From assembly GCA_946886675.1 (NCBI GenBank), contig CAMPIZ010000085.1:1-7048 (forward strand): 7,048 bases of DNA, read 5' to 3'. The DNA is from an uncultured Flavobacterium sp. (GTDB taxonomy: Bacteria > Bacteroidota > Bacteroidia > Flavobacteriales > Flavobacteriaceae). Below, one piece after another: positions 1-6,997 of this stretch (positions are counted from its first letter, which is position 1; each line of letters opens with the position of its first letter). The notes under the pieces were generated by a model. The model was not told the origin of the DNA, searched no databases, and was given only the letters and a program-made list of their open reading frames with translations. Made by a program: the position numbers and the translations under genes.

Positions 1-1155
1 CTTTTCAGTTTTATTTTCATAAAAGTCTTTACCTATAAAGTAAACATCCAGTTCTTTTTCATCTATAAGCAGTTGTACAATTTTTCGATGCTCTGCTAAG
101 CTTTCGTCTCCAAGCTCAAACATGTCTCCCAGGATAGCCATTTTGCTTTCACCTTTAAGTTGTAACAGGTTTTCAATGGCCGCTGCCATGCTGCTGGGAT
201 TAGCATTGTAAGCATCCATAATTATTTTATTGCTGTCTTTTTCTACAAGCTGCGATCTGTTATTGCTGGGAATGTAACCTTCAATTGCCTCTTTAATTTT
301 ACTGTCGCTTATTTTAAAATATGTGCCTATAGTTATAGCGGCATTTATGTTATTAGCATTATAAATGCCAATAAGATTTGAGTGAATATCTAAACCTTTA
401 TATTTAACGGTTACAAGTGGTTTGGCTTCTACGGTTTCTATCCTTACATCACAGTTGTATTCATCAACTGCAAAGGTGTAACGCGGCATATCTTTTGTTT
501 TCTCATTTTGTATGGCATCATCAAGGTTTACAAAAACTGTTTTCGTATGCTGTTGCAGGTATTTGTAAAGCTCGCTTTTTCCTTCAATTACACCTTCAAT
601 ACCTCCGAAACCTTCCAAATGTGCTTTGCCAAAGTTGGTTATGTACCCAAAATTTGGTTCGGCTATTTCACAAAGAAATTCGATTTCTTTTTTATGGTTA
701 GCGCCCATTTCCACAATACCTATTTCTGTTTCGTTAGTTAAGGAGAGTAGGGTTAAAGGAACTCCAATATGGTTGTTAAGGTTGCCTATGGTTGCTACAG
801 TATTGTATTTTTTTGAAAGTACAGCATTAATAAGCTCTTTGGTAGTGGTCTTACCGTTGCTGCCGGTTAAAGCAATAATAGGGAGGCCTAGCTGTACTCT
901 GTGGTGGTTTGCAAGCTGCTGCAGGGCAATAAGCGTGTCTTGCACTAACAGGGTATTTTCTCCGGTTATATATTCAGGATTGTCAATTACAGCATAAGCA
1001 GCACCTTTTGCCAGGGCTTCTTTTGCAAAAGTATTAGCGTCAAAATTTTCCCCTTTAAGGGCAAAAAATAATGATCCGGATTGTATTTTTCGCGTATCGG
1101 TAGAAACTGACCCGCATGAAAGGAAGTACTGGTATAGTTCTTCTGTAGTTGTCAT
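1..1155 (-). CDS. murF: UDP-N-acetylmuramoyl-tripeptide--D-alanyl-D-alanine ligase (MurF), 3' end outside window
   Basis: Cytoplasmic Mur ligase that uses ATP to add D-Ala-D-Ala to UDP-MurNAc-tripeptide, the last cytoplasmic step of the peptidoglycan stem peptide. I translated the minus strand by hand from the ATG at 1155; it stays open for 385 codons to the window edge. Seen: an N-terminal substrate-binding part with STDTRKIQSGSLFFALKGE (about 18-36), the ATP P-loop TGSNGKTTTK (97-106), VEMGANHKKEIE (148-159), NFGKAHLEGFGG (174-185), EGKSEL (191-196) carrying the lysine of the type carbamylated in Mur ligases, GIYNANNINAA (263-273), the MurF-like DAYNANPSSM (314-323) and LGDMFELGDES (342-352). 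Relatives are about 425-430 residues, so about 40 C-terminal residues are missing. No other in-frame ATG precedes codon 150, which supports this start. No Shine-Dalgarno is visible; a terminator-like hairpin ends 8 nt upstream. Identity is firm: the DAYNANPSSM and LGDMFELG motifs separate it from MurC/D/E. Confidence 0.96.
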   Translation of the reverse strand, partial: MTTTEELYQYFLSCGSVSTDTRKIQSGSLFFALKGENFDANTFAKEALAKGAAYAVIDNPEYITGENTLLVQDTLIALQQLANHHRVQLGLPIIALTGSNGKTTTKELINAVLSKKYNTVATIGNLNNHIGVPLTLLSLTNETEIGIVEMGANHKKEIEFLCEIAEPNFGYITNFGKAHLEGFGGIEGVIEGKSELYKYLQQHTKTVFVNLDDAIQNEKTKDMPRYTFAVDEYNCDVRIETVEAKPLVTVKYKGLDIHSNLIGIYNANNINAAITIGTYFKISDSKIKEAIEGYIPSNNRSQLVEKDSNKIIMDAYNANPSSMAAAIENLLQLKGESKMAILGDMFELGDESLAEHRKIVQLLIDEKELDVYFIGKDFYENKTEK

Positions 1156-1163
1156 ATAGGTAT

Positions 1164-1200
1164 AAAAAAATAAAGCCCTAAGATAGGGCTTTATTTTTTT
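1164..1200 (-). terminator. Intrinsic terminator-like hairpin between gldJ and murF
   Basis: A perfect inverted repeat: 17-nt arms at 1164-1180 and 1184-1200 with a 3-nt loop at 1181-1183. On the minus strand it reads as an A-run, a GC core (GCCCTA / TAGGGC), then a T-run of seven, the classic intrinsic terminator form. It begins 24 nt past the gldJ stop codon. Because A- and T-runs flank both sides it could act in either direction, but both neighbours are on the minus strand, so its natural role is to end gldJ transcription. Only 8 nt separate its T-run from the murF ATG, so it may attenuate rather than fully stop the transcript. Confidence 0.85.
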
Positions 1201-1224
1201 ATTTAGAGAAAATTAATTCCTGTA

Positions 1225-2895
1225 TTAATTACGGTGTGTTGCAGTCTTCTTAGTAGATTTTGGACCTACTTTAGACATTGCACATCTAAATCCGATAAAG
1301 TCGGTTGCCATATCCTGAGGATAATACCTTCTTTGTGCAGGATCCAGCCAGTAAGCTCTGTCTCTCCAAGAACCACCTTTGTATACTCTTACATTATTAT
1401 TGATAAGCGTAGTTCTCTTAGACGACTTGTCATACTGTCTTACCATATTACCTAAACTGTCTGTAGATACTTCGTGAAGTGGAGAATCATACATTCTGTT
1501 TGCAGTTCCTACTTCTTCTTCTGTAGAACCTCCGTAGTCATAGAAACGGGTAGACTGTCTGTCGCCATCCCTGTAGTTACGATTATCACTTCTGTTATAG
1601 TTTTGTCTTAGGTAAACATCCTCTTCAGTGATCTGAGTTCTTGCAATCTGTCCAGGAAGATTTCTGTACTGTATTCTACCGTTGCTTAGCGTATCATACT
1701 CTATAGTTTCAGAAGTAACAATTTCAGCTCTTCCATCTTCACCAATCTGGTTTTTCATGTAAACGTTACCCCTGTAGTAGTTAAAGTCACTAGCTTCATC
1801 GTCTATAATAGGACGGTAAACATCAGCAACCCACTCGGCTACGTTACCAGCCATGTCATAAAGTCCAAAATCGTTCGGTGGGTAAGATTTTACAGGAGCA
1901 GTAATATCTGCATTATCGTCAGACCATCCTGCAATTCCTCCGTAGTCACCTTTACCTTGCTTAAAGTTAGCTAACTGATCGCCTCTTTTCTGTCTTTTTC
2001 CAGAACGTGTATATTGGCCTTTCCATGGATATTTTTTGTTACCGCGGTAAATATTGTATTCACGGTTACCTACAAGAGCGATAGCTGCATATTCCCACTC
2101 AGCTTCGGTAGGAAGCCTGTATTCAGGCTGAATTAAACCTGAAGTTCTCTGAGCAAAAACATTAGTAGCTTCTTCATCGCCTGCAAGCTTGTTTTTAGGG
2201 CCTCTTAAAACAACCTCTTCGTTGCCTCCATAAGCCTTGGTTGGGCTTTCAAGATAAGTTTCGGTATCAAAGTTGTTCTCAGCTGTTACATCAAGAATTT
2301 TGGCATCTCTTTTAAGATAGCCTTCTTCTTCAAGAATAGCCTCGTTTACACGGTTAGTTCTCCAGTCGCAAAATTCAACTGCCTGGATCCAGTTAACACC
2401 TACTACAGGATACTCAGCATAAGCCGGGTGTCTTAGGTAGTTGTTAGTCATGGTTTCGTTATAACCCAGTGCGCTTCTCCATACAAGTGTATCAGGTAGG
2501 GCACCTATGTAAATGTTTTTATAATTTTCTTCTGTTGGAGGGTATACCCTTTTTAACCAGTCAAGGTACTCCATGTACATAACATTGGTTACCTCTGTTT
2601 CATCCATGTAGAAAGACTGAACGTGCTGTTGGTTTGGAGAGTTGTTCCAATCATGCATCACATCGTCCTGAACCCTACCCATGGTAAAGGTTCCGCCTTC
2701 CACTTCTACAAGTCCAGGTGCAGGTTCCTGCTGCTTGTACTTAGAGTTGTGCTGGAAACCACCCTTTTTGTCATTGATTTTCCACCCTGTTGCCGAAGAA
2801 GTATTGCTGTCGCCTCTCTTGCTGCAACTGGTAAAACCAACTGCTACCGTTAGTGCCAGTAGCAATTTAAAAGCTGTAATCGTGTTAATTTTCAT
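1225..2895 (-). CDS. gldJ: Gliding motility lipoprotein GldJ (FGE/SUMF1-like fold)
   Basis: Outer-membrane lipoprotein of the gliding/T9SS machinery; in Flavobacterium johnsoniae it is needed for gliding, and its loss destabilises GldK and so blocks secretion. Seen in 556 residues: a lipoprotein signal with hydrophobic core LLLALTVAVG and lipobox FTSC, making Cys24 the lipidated residue. The FGE-like domain starts at about 62 (VEVEGGTFTMG) and continues with MDETEVTN (97-104), RLPTEAEWEYA (260-270), FGLYDMAGNVAEWVADVY (343-360), VYKGGSWRDRAYW (504-516) and FIGFRCAMS (533-541). By eye, the two catalytic cysteines of true FGE (after GGS) are not present, so a structural role fits better than an enzymatic one. 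Insertions at about 180-255 and 361-500 interrupt the fold; 431-456 is rich in N, R, D and Y. The basic tail after 541 matches the region where F. johnsoniae truncations separate motility from secretion. Length fits GldJ (about 560); GldK, the nearest paralogue, is a weaker fit. Confidence 0.95.
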   Translation of the reverse strand: MKINTITAFKLLLALTVAVGFTSCSKRGDSNTSSATGWKINDKKGGFQHNSKYKQQEPAPGLVEVEGGTFTMGRVQDDVMHDWNNSPNQQHVQSFYMDETEVTNVMYMEYLDWLKRVYPPTEENYKNIYIGALPDTLVWRSALGYNETMTNNYLRHPAYAEYPVVGVNWIQAVEFCDWRTNRVNEAILEEEGYLKRDAKILDVTAENNFDTETYLESPTKAYGGNEEVVLRGPKNKLAGDEEATNVFAQRTSGLIQPEYRLPTEAEWEYAAIALVGNREYNIYRGNKKYPWKGQYTRSGKRQKRGDQLANFKQGKGDYGGIAGWSDDNADITAPVKSYPPNDFGLYDMAGNVAEWVADVYRPIIDDEASDFNYYRGNVYMKNQIGEDGRAEIVTSETIEYDTLSNGRIQYRNLPGQIARTQITEEDVYLRQNYNRSDNRNYRDGDRQSTRFYDYGGSTEEEVGTANRMYDSPLHEVSTDSLGNMVRQYDKSSKRTTLINNNVRVYKGGSWRDRAYWLDPAQRRYYPQDMATDFIGFRCAMSKVGPKSTKKTATHRN

Positions 2896-2952
2896 ACTTT
2901 CTGCAGGTAATTAATTTCGTGGCGCAATATAATAATTAACCATTAAACCGCA

Positions 2953-3016
2953 ACACGTTTTTAAAATTTTTAATAAAATTCCAAAATTATGTTAATTGTG
3001 TCTTTTAATAACGTGT
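2953..3016. repeat. Imperfect inverted repeat in the gldJ/porU divergent control region
   Basis: The left arm ACACGTTTTTAAAA (2953-2966) and the reverse complement of the right arm TTTTAATAACGTGT (3003-3016) match at 13 of 14 positions; 36 nt separate the arms. The right arm overlaps the candidate -33 site of porU and the expected -33 position of gldJ, and the left arm falls in the likely gldJ leader. The spacing is long for an RNA hairpin, so a paired protein-binding site is the more natural reading. The match is seen directly; the regulatory role is inference, and AT-rich sequence makes chance matches more likely. Confidence 0.4.
2982..2989 (-). promoter_or_regulatory. Candidate gldJ promoter (-7 element)
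   Basis: Read on the minus strand the eight bases are TAATTTTG, an exact match to the Bacteroidota -7 consensus TAnnTTTG. Transcription would start near 2975, giving a leader of about 80 nt before the gldJ ATG at 2895. I find no good TTTG-type -33 element at the usual 17-23 nt spacing; the region where it should lie (about 3007-3012) overlaps one arm of an inverted repeat. The eight-base match alone is weak evidence in AT-rich DNA, but it is the only exact one found on this strand in the intergenic region. Confidence 0.4.
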
Positions 3017-3033
3017 GTTTTAAAGTAATATTG
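3003..3033 (+). promoter_or_regulatory. Candidate porU promoter
   Basis: A -33-like TTTT at 3003-3006 (three of four to TTTG), a 19-nt spacer, and a -7-like TAATATTG at 3026-3033 (five of six fixed positions of TAnnTTTG). The start of transcription would be near 3040, which places the upstream ATG at 3038 at or before the transcript start and favours the ATG at 3104 as the porU start. A second, poorer candidate is TTTG at 3058-3061 with TAGTATTTG at 3081-3089, where the -7 has one extra base between TA and TTTG. Confidence 0.33.
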
Positions 3034-3103
3034 CAATGTGGATGTCAAAAAAGTTTTTTTGCGCCCCTGTAATATATTATTAGTATTTGCGTTGTCACAT
3101 TTG

Positions 3104-6100
3104 ATGAAAAACAGAATCCTTTTTTTTGTTCTCCTATCCTCCCTGTTTGCCTTTGCACAGCAGGGTACAATTGCTTTGTCCTGGACAGATAATACAAAAA
3201 TCCCTGCAGGTGCCGGTATTTCTGTATCAATCCCTGTATTCGATTCGGGGTCTATGGATTACAGAATGGAAACCAAAGAGTTATTTTTTAATAAAAGATT
3301 GCCTGTTTCGGGAAAGGTAGATAAAAACTCGTTACAGATTACTAATATAATATATGAGTCGGTTAGTGAAAATGTTTTAGGGCAGCTTTCGCGGCCTCTT
3401 ATACCGCAAAATATAAATGCCAGTGTAACTCCGGTGCAGTCGCGTGATAGTTGGTATGCAGCAATAGTATTTTCACCTATTATAAAGGATGGCAGTGGTT
3501 ATAAAAGAGTTAAGTCTTTTACCTATTCTTTTTCATTTGCCGCATCACGAAATTTCACAACAAAAAATGCACAGGTAGTAACCAACTCTGTACTTGCTAC
3601 GGGAGACTGGTATCGCTTTTATGTAGAAAAATCAGGGGTGTATAAAATTTCCAAAAGTTTTTTGCAGCAATTGGGTTTTAATGTAAATACTGATCCCAGA
3701 AGGATAAAAATTTATGGTAACGGCGGGCGTATGCTGCCGTTGCTTAACAGCACACCCTACCCAATGGATCTGGCAGAAAATGCTATATCTTTTATAGGTG
3801 AAGAGGATGGGAATTTTGACGATAATGACTACATTCTATTTTATGCGGAAGGGGTAGATAACTGGAGTTATGAAAATGAAACACATATTAACCTCTATGC
3901 AGACAGGTCTTATTATTATGTAACATCTCAGGGAGGTAACGGCAAAAGGATAAACACCCTGGTGCAGCCTGTAGGAGCTCCTGCAGAGGTTATTACAACT
4001 TTTGATGATTACTATTACCATGAGCAGGACCTTATAAGTGTGGCAAGATTAGGGAGAAAGTGGCATGGAGAAGCTTTTAATGTAGAAAACACACGTGATT
4101 TTGAATTTACAATTCCCGATATTGCTCCCGGACCTATCCCTATAACTATTGAGGCGGCGGCATACTCACCAAACCCCAGCTCTATGGAGGTAAAGGTGAA
4201 CGGAGCTTCACTTGGCAGCCTTTCTTTTGGTGCCAGTACAGATTCCTCTATAGCGCAGGATGATAATTTTGAAGGTGCATTTACAGCACCCGGGAATAAT
4301 GTTACAGTAACACTAACTTATAACAATGGTGGTGTGCCGGGATCTAATGCATGGCTGGACTATATAATTTTGCAACCAAAGAGGTTTCTTAAAGGTAATG
4401 GAAGCCAGTTCAGGTTTCGCTACAATGAAGCATCAGATGATATAGCTATTCTTGAATATCAGGTTTCAAACGCTTCGGGGATTAACGAAGTTTGGGATAT
4501 AACAAATATATATGATGTTGAGAAGGTTGTAAATGATGGGGCAAGCCAATTCTCGTTTAAAGTATCAAGCGGTGAAGTGAGAGAGTATATCACAGTAGTT
4601 CCGTCAGATTATTATACACCACTAAAAGAAGCTAACGCGAGGGTTGCTAACCAAAATTTAAAAGGGACAATTTTTGATAATCAGCAGGGGCAGTTTCAGG
4701 ATATTGATTACGTTATAATAACACCTTCATTTTTAAGTAATCAGGCAGAAAAACTGGCTAATTTGCACAGGACAAAATTTCAGCTTAATACCAAGGTTGT
4801 TACGCTTGATAAAATTTATCAGGAGTTCTCTTCCGGTAAACAGGATATAGGTGCTATAAGAAACTTTGTGAAGTATATTTATGAAAACGCCTCATCCGAC
4901 GCTAATAAAATAAAGTACGTAAACCTGTTTGGGGATGCTTCATTCGATTTTAAAGACCGCATACCTAACAATACTAATATAGTCCCTATATTTCATGCCT
5001 ATCAGCCACGTGGCACATCCAGCAGAATTCCACGTTACAGTAAGACCAATACTTTTTGCTCAGATGATTTTTTTGTATTGATGGATGCTGATGAGGGACG
5101 AATGTGGGGACAGGAAGGCTTCGAGGCGCCTGATATTGCGGTGGGGCGTATGCTGGTTAGCAGTACTACACAAGCGGAAGAGATGGTAAATAAAGTATTA
5201 GAGTATGTTTCTGAAGAATCGTATGGAAGATGGAGGAACGAATATATACTTATAGCTGATGACCTTGAAGATAACGGGACTCCTTTTACGCCGGAACAGG
5301 ATAGTGTTTATCTGGGGTTGACGGAAAACCGTCCTTTTGTAAATGTGCGTAAAATTTATGCAGATGCCTTTGTGCAGGAAGCTTCTTCTGGAGGTAACAG
5401 GTACCCTCAGGCTAAAGAGCAGATTATAAACTCTATAAACTATGGTGCGCTTGTATGTAATTATTTAGGACATGGAGGCGAGAACGGAATGGCTTCTGAA
5501 AGGATTTTTCAAACTTCGGATATACAGGAACTTAATAATCGCTATAAATATCCTCTTTTTATAACCGCCACCTGTGAACTCACACGATTTGATAATCCAT
5601 ACAATGAAACTGCCGGGGAATTTTTATATTGGAATACACAGGGGGGGGCTATAGCTATGATAACCACTACCCGGTCTATTTTTGCAGGGGCAGCATATGA
5701 TTTAAATGAAGAACTCACACCTATATTATATGCTTATGGAGCACCTGAATATCCTTCAATGGCCGAGGCTTTAAGAAGGACTAAGGCGGAACTTACAAAT
5801 ACCTTTATAAGATGTGTTGCTTTTGTGGGAGATCCTGCGCTGATGCTTGCAGTACCAAAACCTAAAATTACTCTTACGGAAATTAATGATACCCCTGTCG
5901 CTGATTTTACGGGTAGCCTTGAAGCATTATCATTTGTGAAGCTAAAAGGCGTGGTTACAGATGATGCGGGTAATCCTGTGCCAGGTTATAATGGAGAGGT
6001 TGCGGTTACTGTGTTTGATAAGCCAATTGAGAGACAGACGCTAGGTAACGATGGGGTAACTGATGATACAGGCCTTGTTGTTACAGATTTTACAACTTTA

Positions 6101-6958
6101 GGAGAGGCACTGTTTAGGGGTAATGCCTCTGTAACAAACAGTAATTTTGAAGTTAGTTTTGTAGTGCCAAGAGATATAAGGATTCCTGTAGGGGAAGGCA
6201 GGGTAAGCTTTTATGCTAAACGTGGCTTTATACTGGAAGACCAGACAGGTTATGATAATACCATAAGGATAGGTGGTATAAATGAAGATGCGGAAGAAGA
6301 TGTTACCGGGCCTACTGTAAGGTTATATATGAATGATGAGTCGTTTATCTCAGGCGGAATAACAAATGACTCTCCTATATTTTTAGCATTCCTTCAGGAT
6401 GAGCATGGTATTAATACGGCCAGCGGTATAGGTCACGATATAGTGGCGATATTAGATGGTGATGAAAATAACCCGTATATACTTAATGATTACTATGAAA
6501 CCGATGTTGATAATTATATGAGCGGAAGCTTAAGCTTTCCTTTCAGGGATCTTGAAGCGGGGCTCCACACCATAACCTTTAAGGCATGGGATGTTTATAA
6601 TAATCTTGTTACGGCTGAGTTACAGTTTGTGGTTGTGGGTGATGAGGAAATGCATATTGAAAAAGTGCTTAATTATCCTAACCCGTTTGTAAGCTATACG
6701 GAATTCTGGTTTACCCATAACAGGCCATTTGAACCGCTGGATGTACAGGTACAGGTTTTTACCGTAAGTGGAAAAGTAGTAAAAACCATAAATCAGTCGG
6801 TATCTACTGACGGATTTTTATGCCGGGATATAAAGTGGGATGGAAAAGATGATTTTGGAGACAGGATAGGTAAAGGTGTATATATTTATAAATTAACTGT
6901 ACGCTCTGCCACTACTGGTAAAACCGCCGAAAAATATGAGAAACTTGTATTGCTGTAA
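3104..6958 (+). CDS. porU: Type IX secretion system sortase PorU (gingipain-like C25 cysteine protease)
   Basis: Cell-surface sortase of the T9SS: it cleaves the C-terminal signal from cargo presented by PorV and joins the cargo to its surface anchor. I start it at 3104, not at the ATG at 3038, because MKNRILFFVLLSSLFAFA followed by QQ is a clean signal peptide (cut after about residue 18); the longer form would bury it. In this 1284-residue numbering: a beta-rich N-terminal region with GDWYRFYVEKSGVYKIS (about 167-183), then the C25 domain from about 533 (DIDYVIITPSF) to 915 (VGDPALML), with NLFGDASFDFKD (607-618), catalytic His790 in YLGHGGENG and Cys824 in FITATCELTRFDNP. Ig-like segments follow, then a T9SS-type C-terminal domain from about 1187 with NYPNPF (1190-1195) and WDGKDDFGDRIGKGVYIYKL (1245-1264), resembling a FlgD Ig-like fold. 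Porphyromonas PorU is shorter (about 1158). It is divergent from gldJ and followed after 39 nt by a probable porV. Confidence in identity is high. Confidence 0.95.
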   Translation: MKNRILFFVLLSSLFAFAQQGTIALSWTDNTKIPAGAGISVSIPVFDSGSMDYRMETKELFFNKRLPVSGKVDKNSLQITNIIYESVSENVLGQLSRPLIPQNINASVTPVQSRDSWYAAIVFSPIIKDGSGYKRVKSFTYSFSFAASRNFTTKNAQVVTNSVLATGDWYRFYVEKSGVYKISKSFLQQLGFNVNTDPRRIKIYGNGGRMLPLLNSTPYPMDLAENAISFIGEEDGNFDDNDYILFYAEGVDNWSYENETHINLYADRSYYYVTSQGGNGKRINTLVQPVGAPAEVITTFDDYYYHEQDLISVARLGRKWHGEAFNVENTRDFEFTIPDIAPGPIPITIEAAAYSPNPSSMEVKVNGASLGSLSFGASTDSSIAQDDNFEGAFTAPGNNVTVTLTYNNGGVPGSNAWLDYIILQPKRFLKGNGSQFRFRYNEASDDIAILEYQVSNASGINEVWDITNIYDVEKVVNDGASQFSFKVSSGEVREYITVVPSDYYTPLKEANARVANQNLKGTIFDNQQGQFQDIDYVIITPSFLSNQAEKLANLHRTKFQLNTKVVTLDKIYQEFSSGKQDIGAIRNFVKYIYENASSDANKIKYVNLFGDASFDFKDRIPNNTNIVPIFHAYQPRGTSSRIPRYSKTNTFCSDDFFVLMDADEGRMWGQEGFEAPDIAVGRMLVSSTTQAEEMVNKVLEYVSEESYGRWRNEYILIADDLEDNGTPFTPEQDSVYLGLTENRPFVNVRKIYADAFVQEASSGGNRYPQAKEQIINSINYGALVCNYLGHGGENGMASERIFQTSDIQELNNRYKYPLFITATCELTRFDNPYNETAGEFLYWNTQGGAIAMITTTRSIFAGAAYDLNEELTPILYAYGAPEYPSMAEALRRTKAELTNTFIRCVAFVGDPALMLAVPKPKITLTEINDTPVADFTGSLEALSFVKLKGVVTDDAGNPVPGYNGEVAVTVFDKPIERQTLGNDGVTDDTGLVVTDFTTLGEALFRGNASVTNSNFEVSFVVPRDIRIPVGEGRVSFYAKRGFILEDQTGYDNTIRIGGINEDAEEDVTGPTVRLYMNDESFISGGITNDSPIFLAFLQDEHGINTASGIGHDIVAILDGDENNPYILNDYYETDVDNYMSGSLSFPFRDLEAGLHTITFKAWDVYNNLVTAELQFVVVGDEEMHIEKVLNYPNPFVSYTEFWFTHNRPFEPLDVQVQVFTVSGKVVKTINQSVSTDGFLCRDIKWDGKDDFGDRIGKGVYIYKLTVRSATTGKTAEKYEKLVLL
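5641..5648 (+). repeat. G8 homopolymer inside porU
   Basis: Eight consecutive G bases encode the end of Gln, two Gly and the start of Ala in NTQGGAIAMI, about 65 bp after the catalytic Cys codon (5573-5575). The reading frame is intact here. A one-base slip would shift frame and remove the rest of the protease domain and the whole C-terminal sorting domain. Whether it varies in length is not visible from one sequence. Confidence 0.9.
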
Positions 6959-6973
6959 AAAATACTATATTTG
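6944..6973 (+). promoter_or_regulatory. Candidate promoter for the downstream porV-like gene
   Basis: CTTG at 6944-6947 (three of four to the -33 TTTG), an 18-nt spacer, then TATATTTG at 6966-6973, an exact match to the -7 consensus TAnnTTTG. It overlaps the last codons of porU. Transcription would start near 6980, leaving a leader of roughly 18 nt before the ATG at 6998. Both elements at correct spacing make it the best promoter candidate in the window. Confidence 0.5.
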
Positions 6974-6997
6974 TTACCTTAAATTTTCAAGAATAAA

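Noticed and set aside
417..997. Overlapping plus-strand open frames of 77-123 codons antisense to murF.
   Set aside because: They lie wholly inside a well-supported murF on the other strand, show no family motif, and are rich in Cys, Phe and Ser as expected from reading an AT-rich gene backwards.
2623..2914. Short plus-strand open frames opposite the gldJ 5' end.
   Set aside because: They are antisense to the GldJ signal peptide and the start of its FGE domain, with no recognisable protein features or promoter.
2961..2990. An AT-rich, locally palindromic stretch (AAAATTTT and nearby) as a hairpin terminator or origin element.
   Set aside because: There is no GC core for a stable stem and no repeated DnaA-like boxes; it is ordinary AT-rich promoter DNA.
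3038..3103. The upstream in-frame ATG at 3038 as the porU start (22 extra residues).
   Set aside because: It would place a second hydrophobic stretch ahead of a clean signal peptide beginning at 3104, and the best porU promoter candidate would start transcription at about 3040, at or past this ATG.
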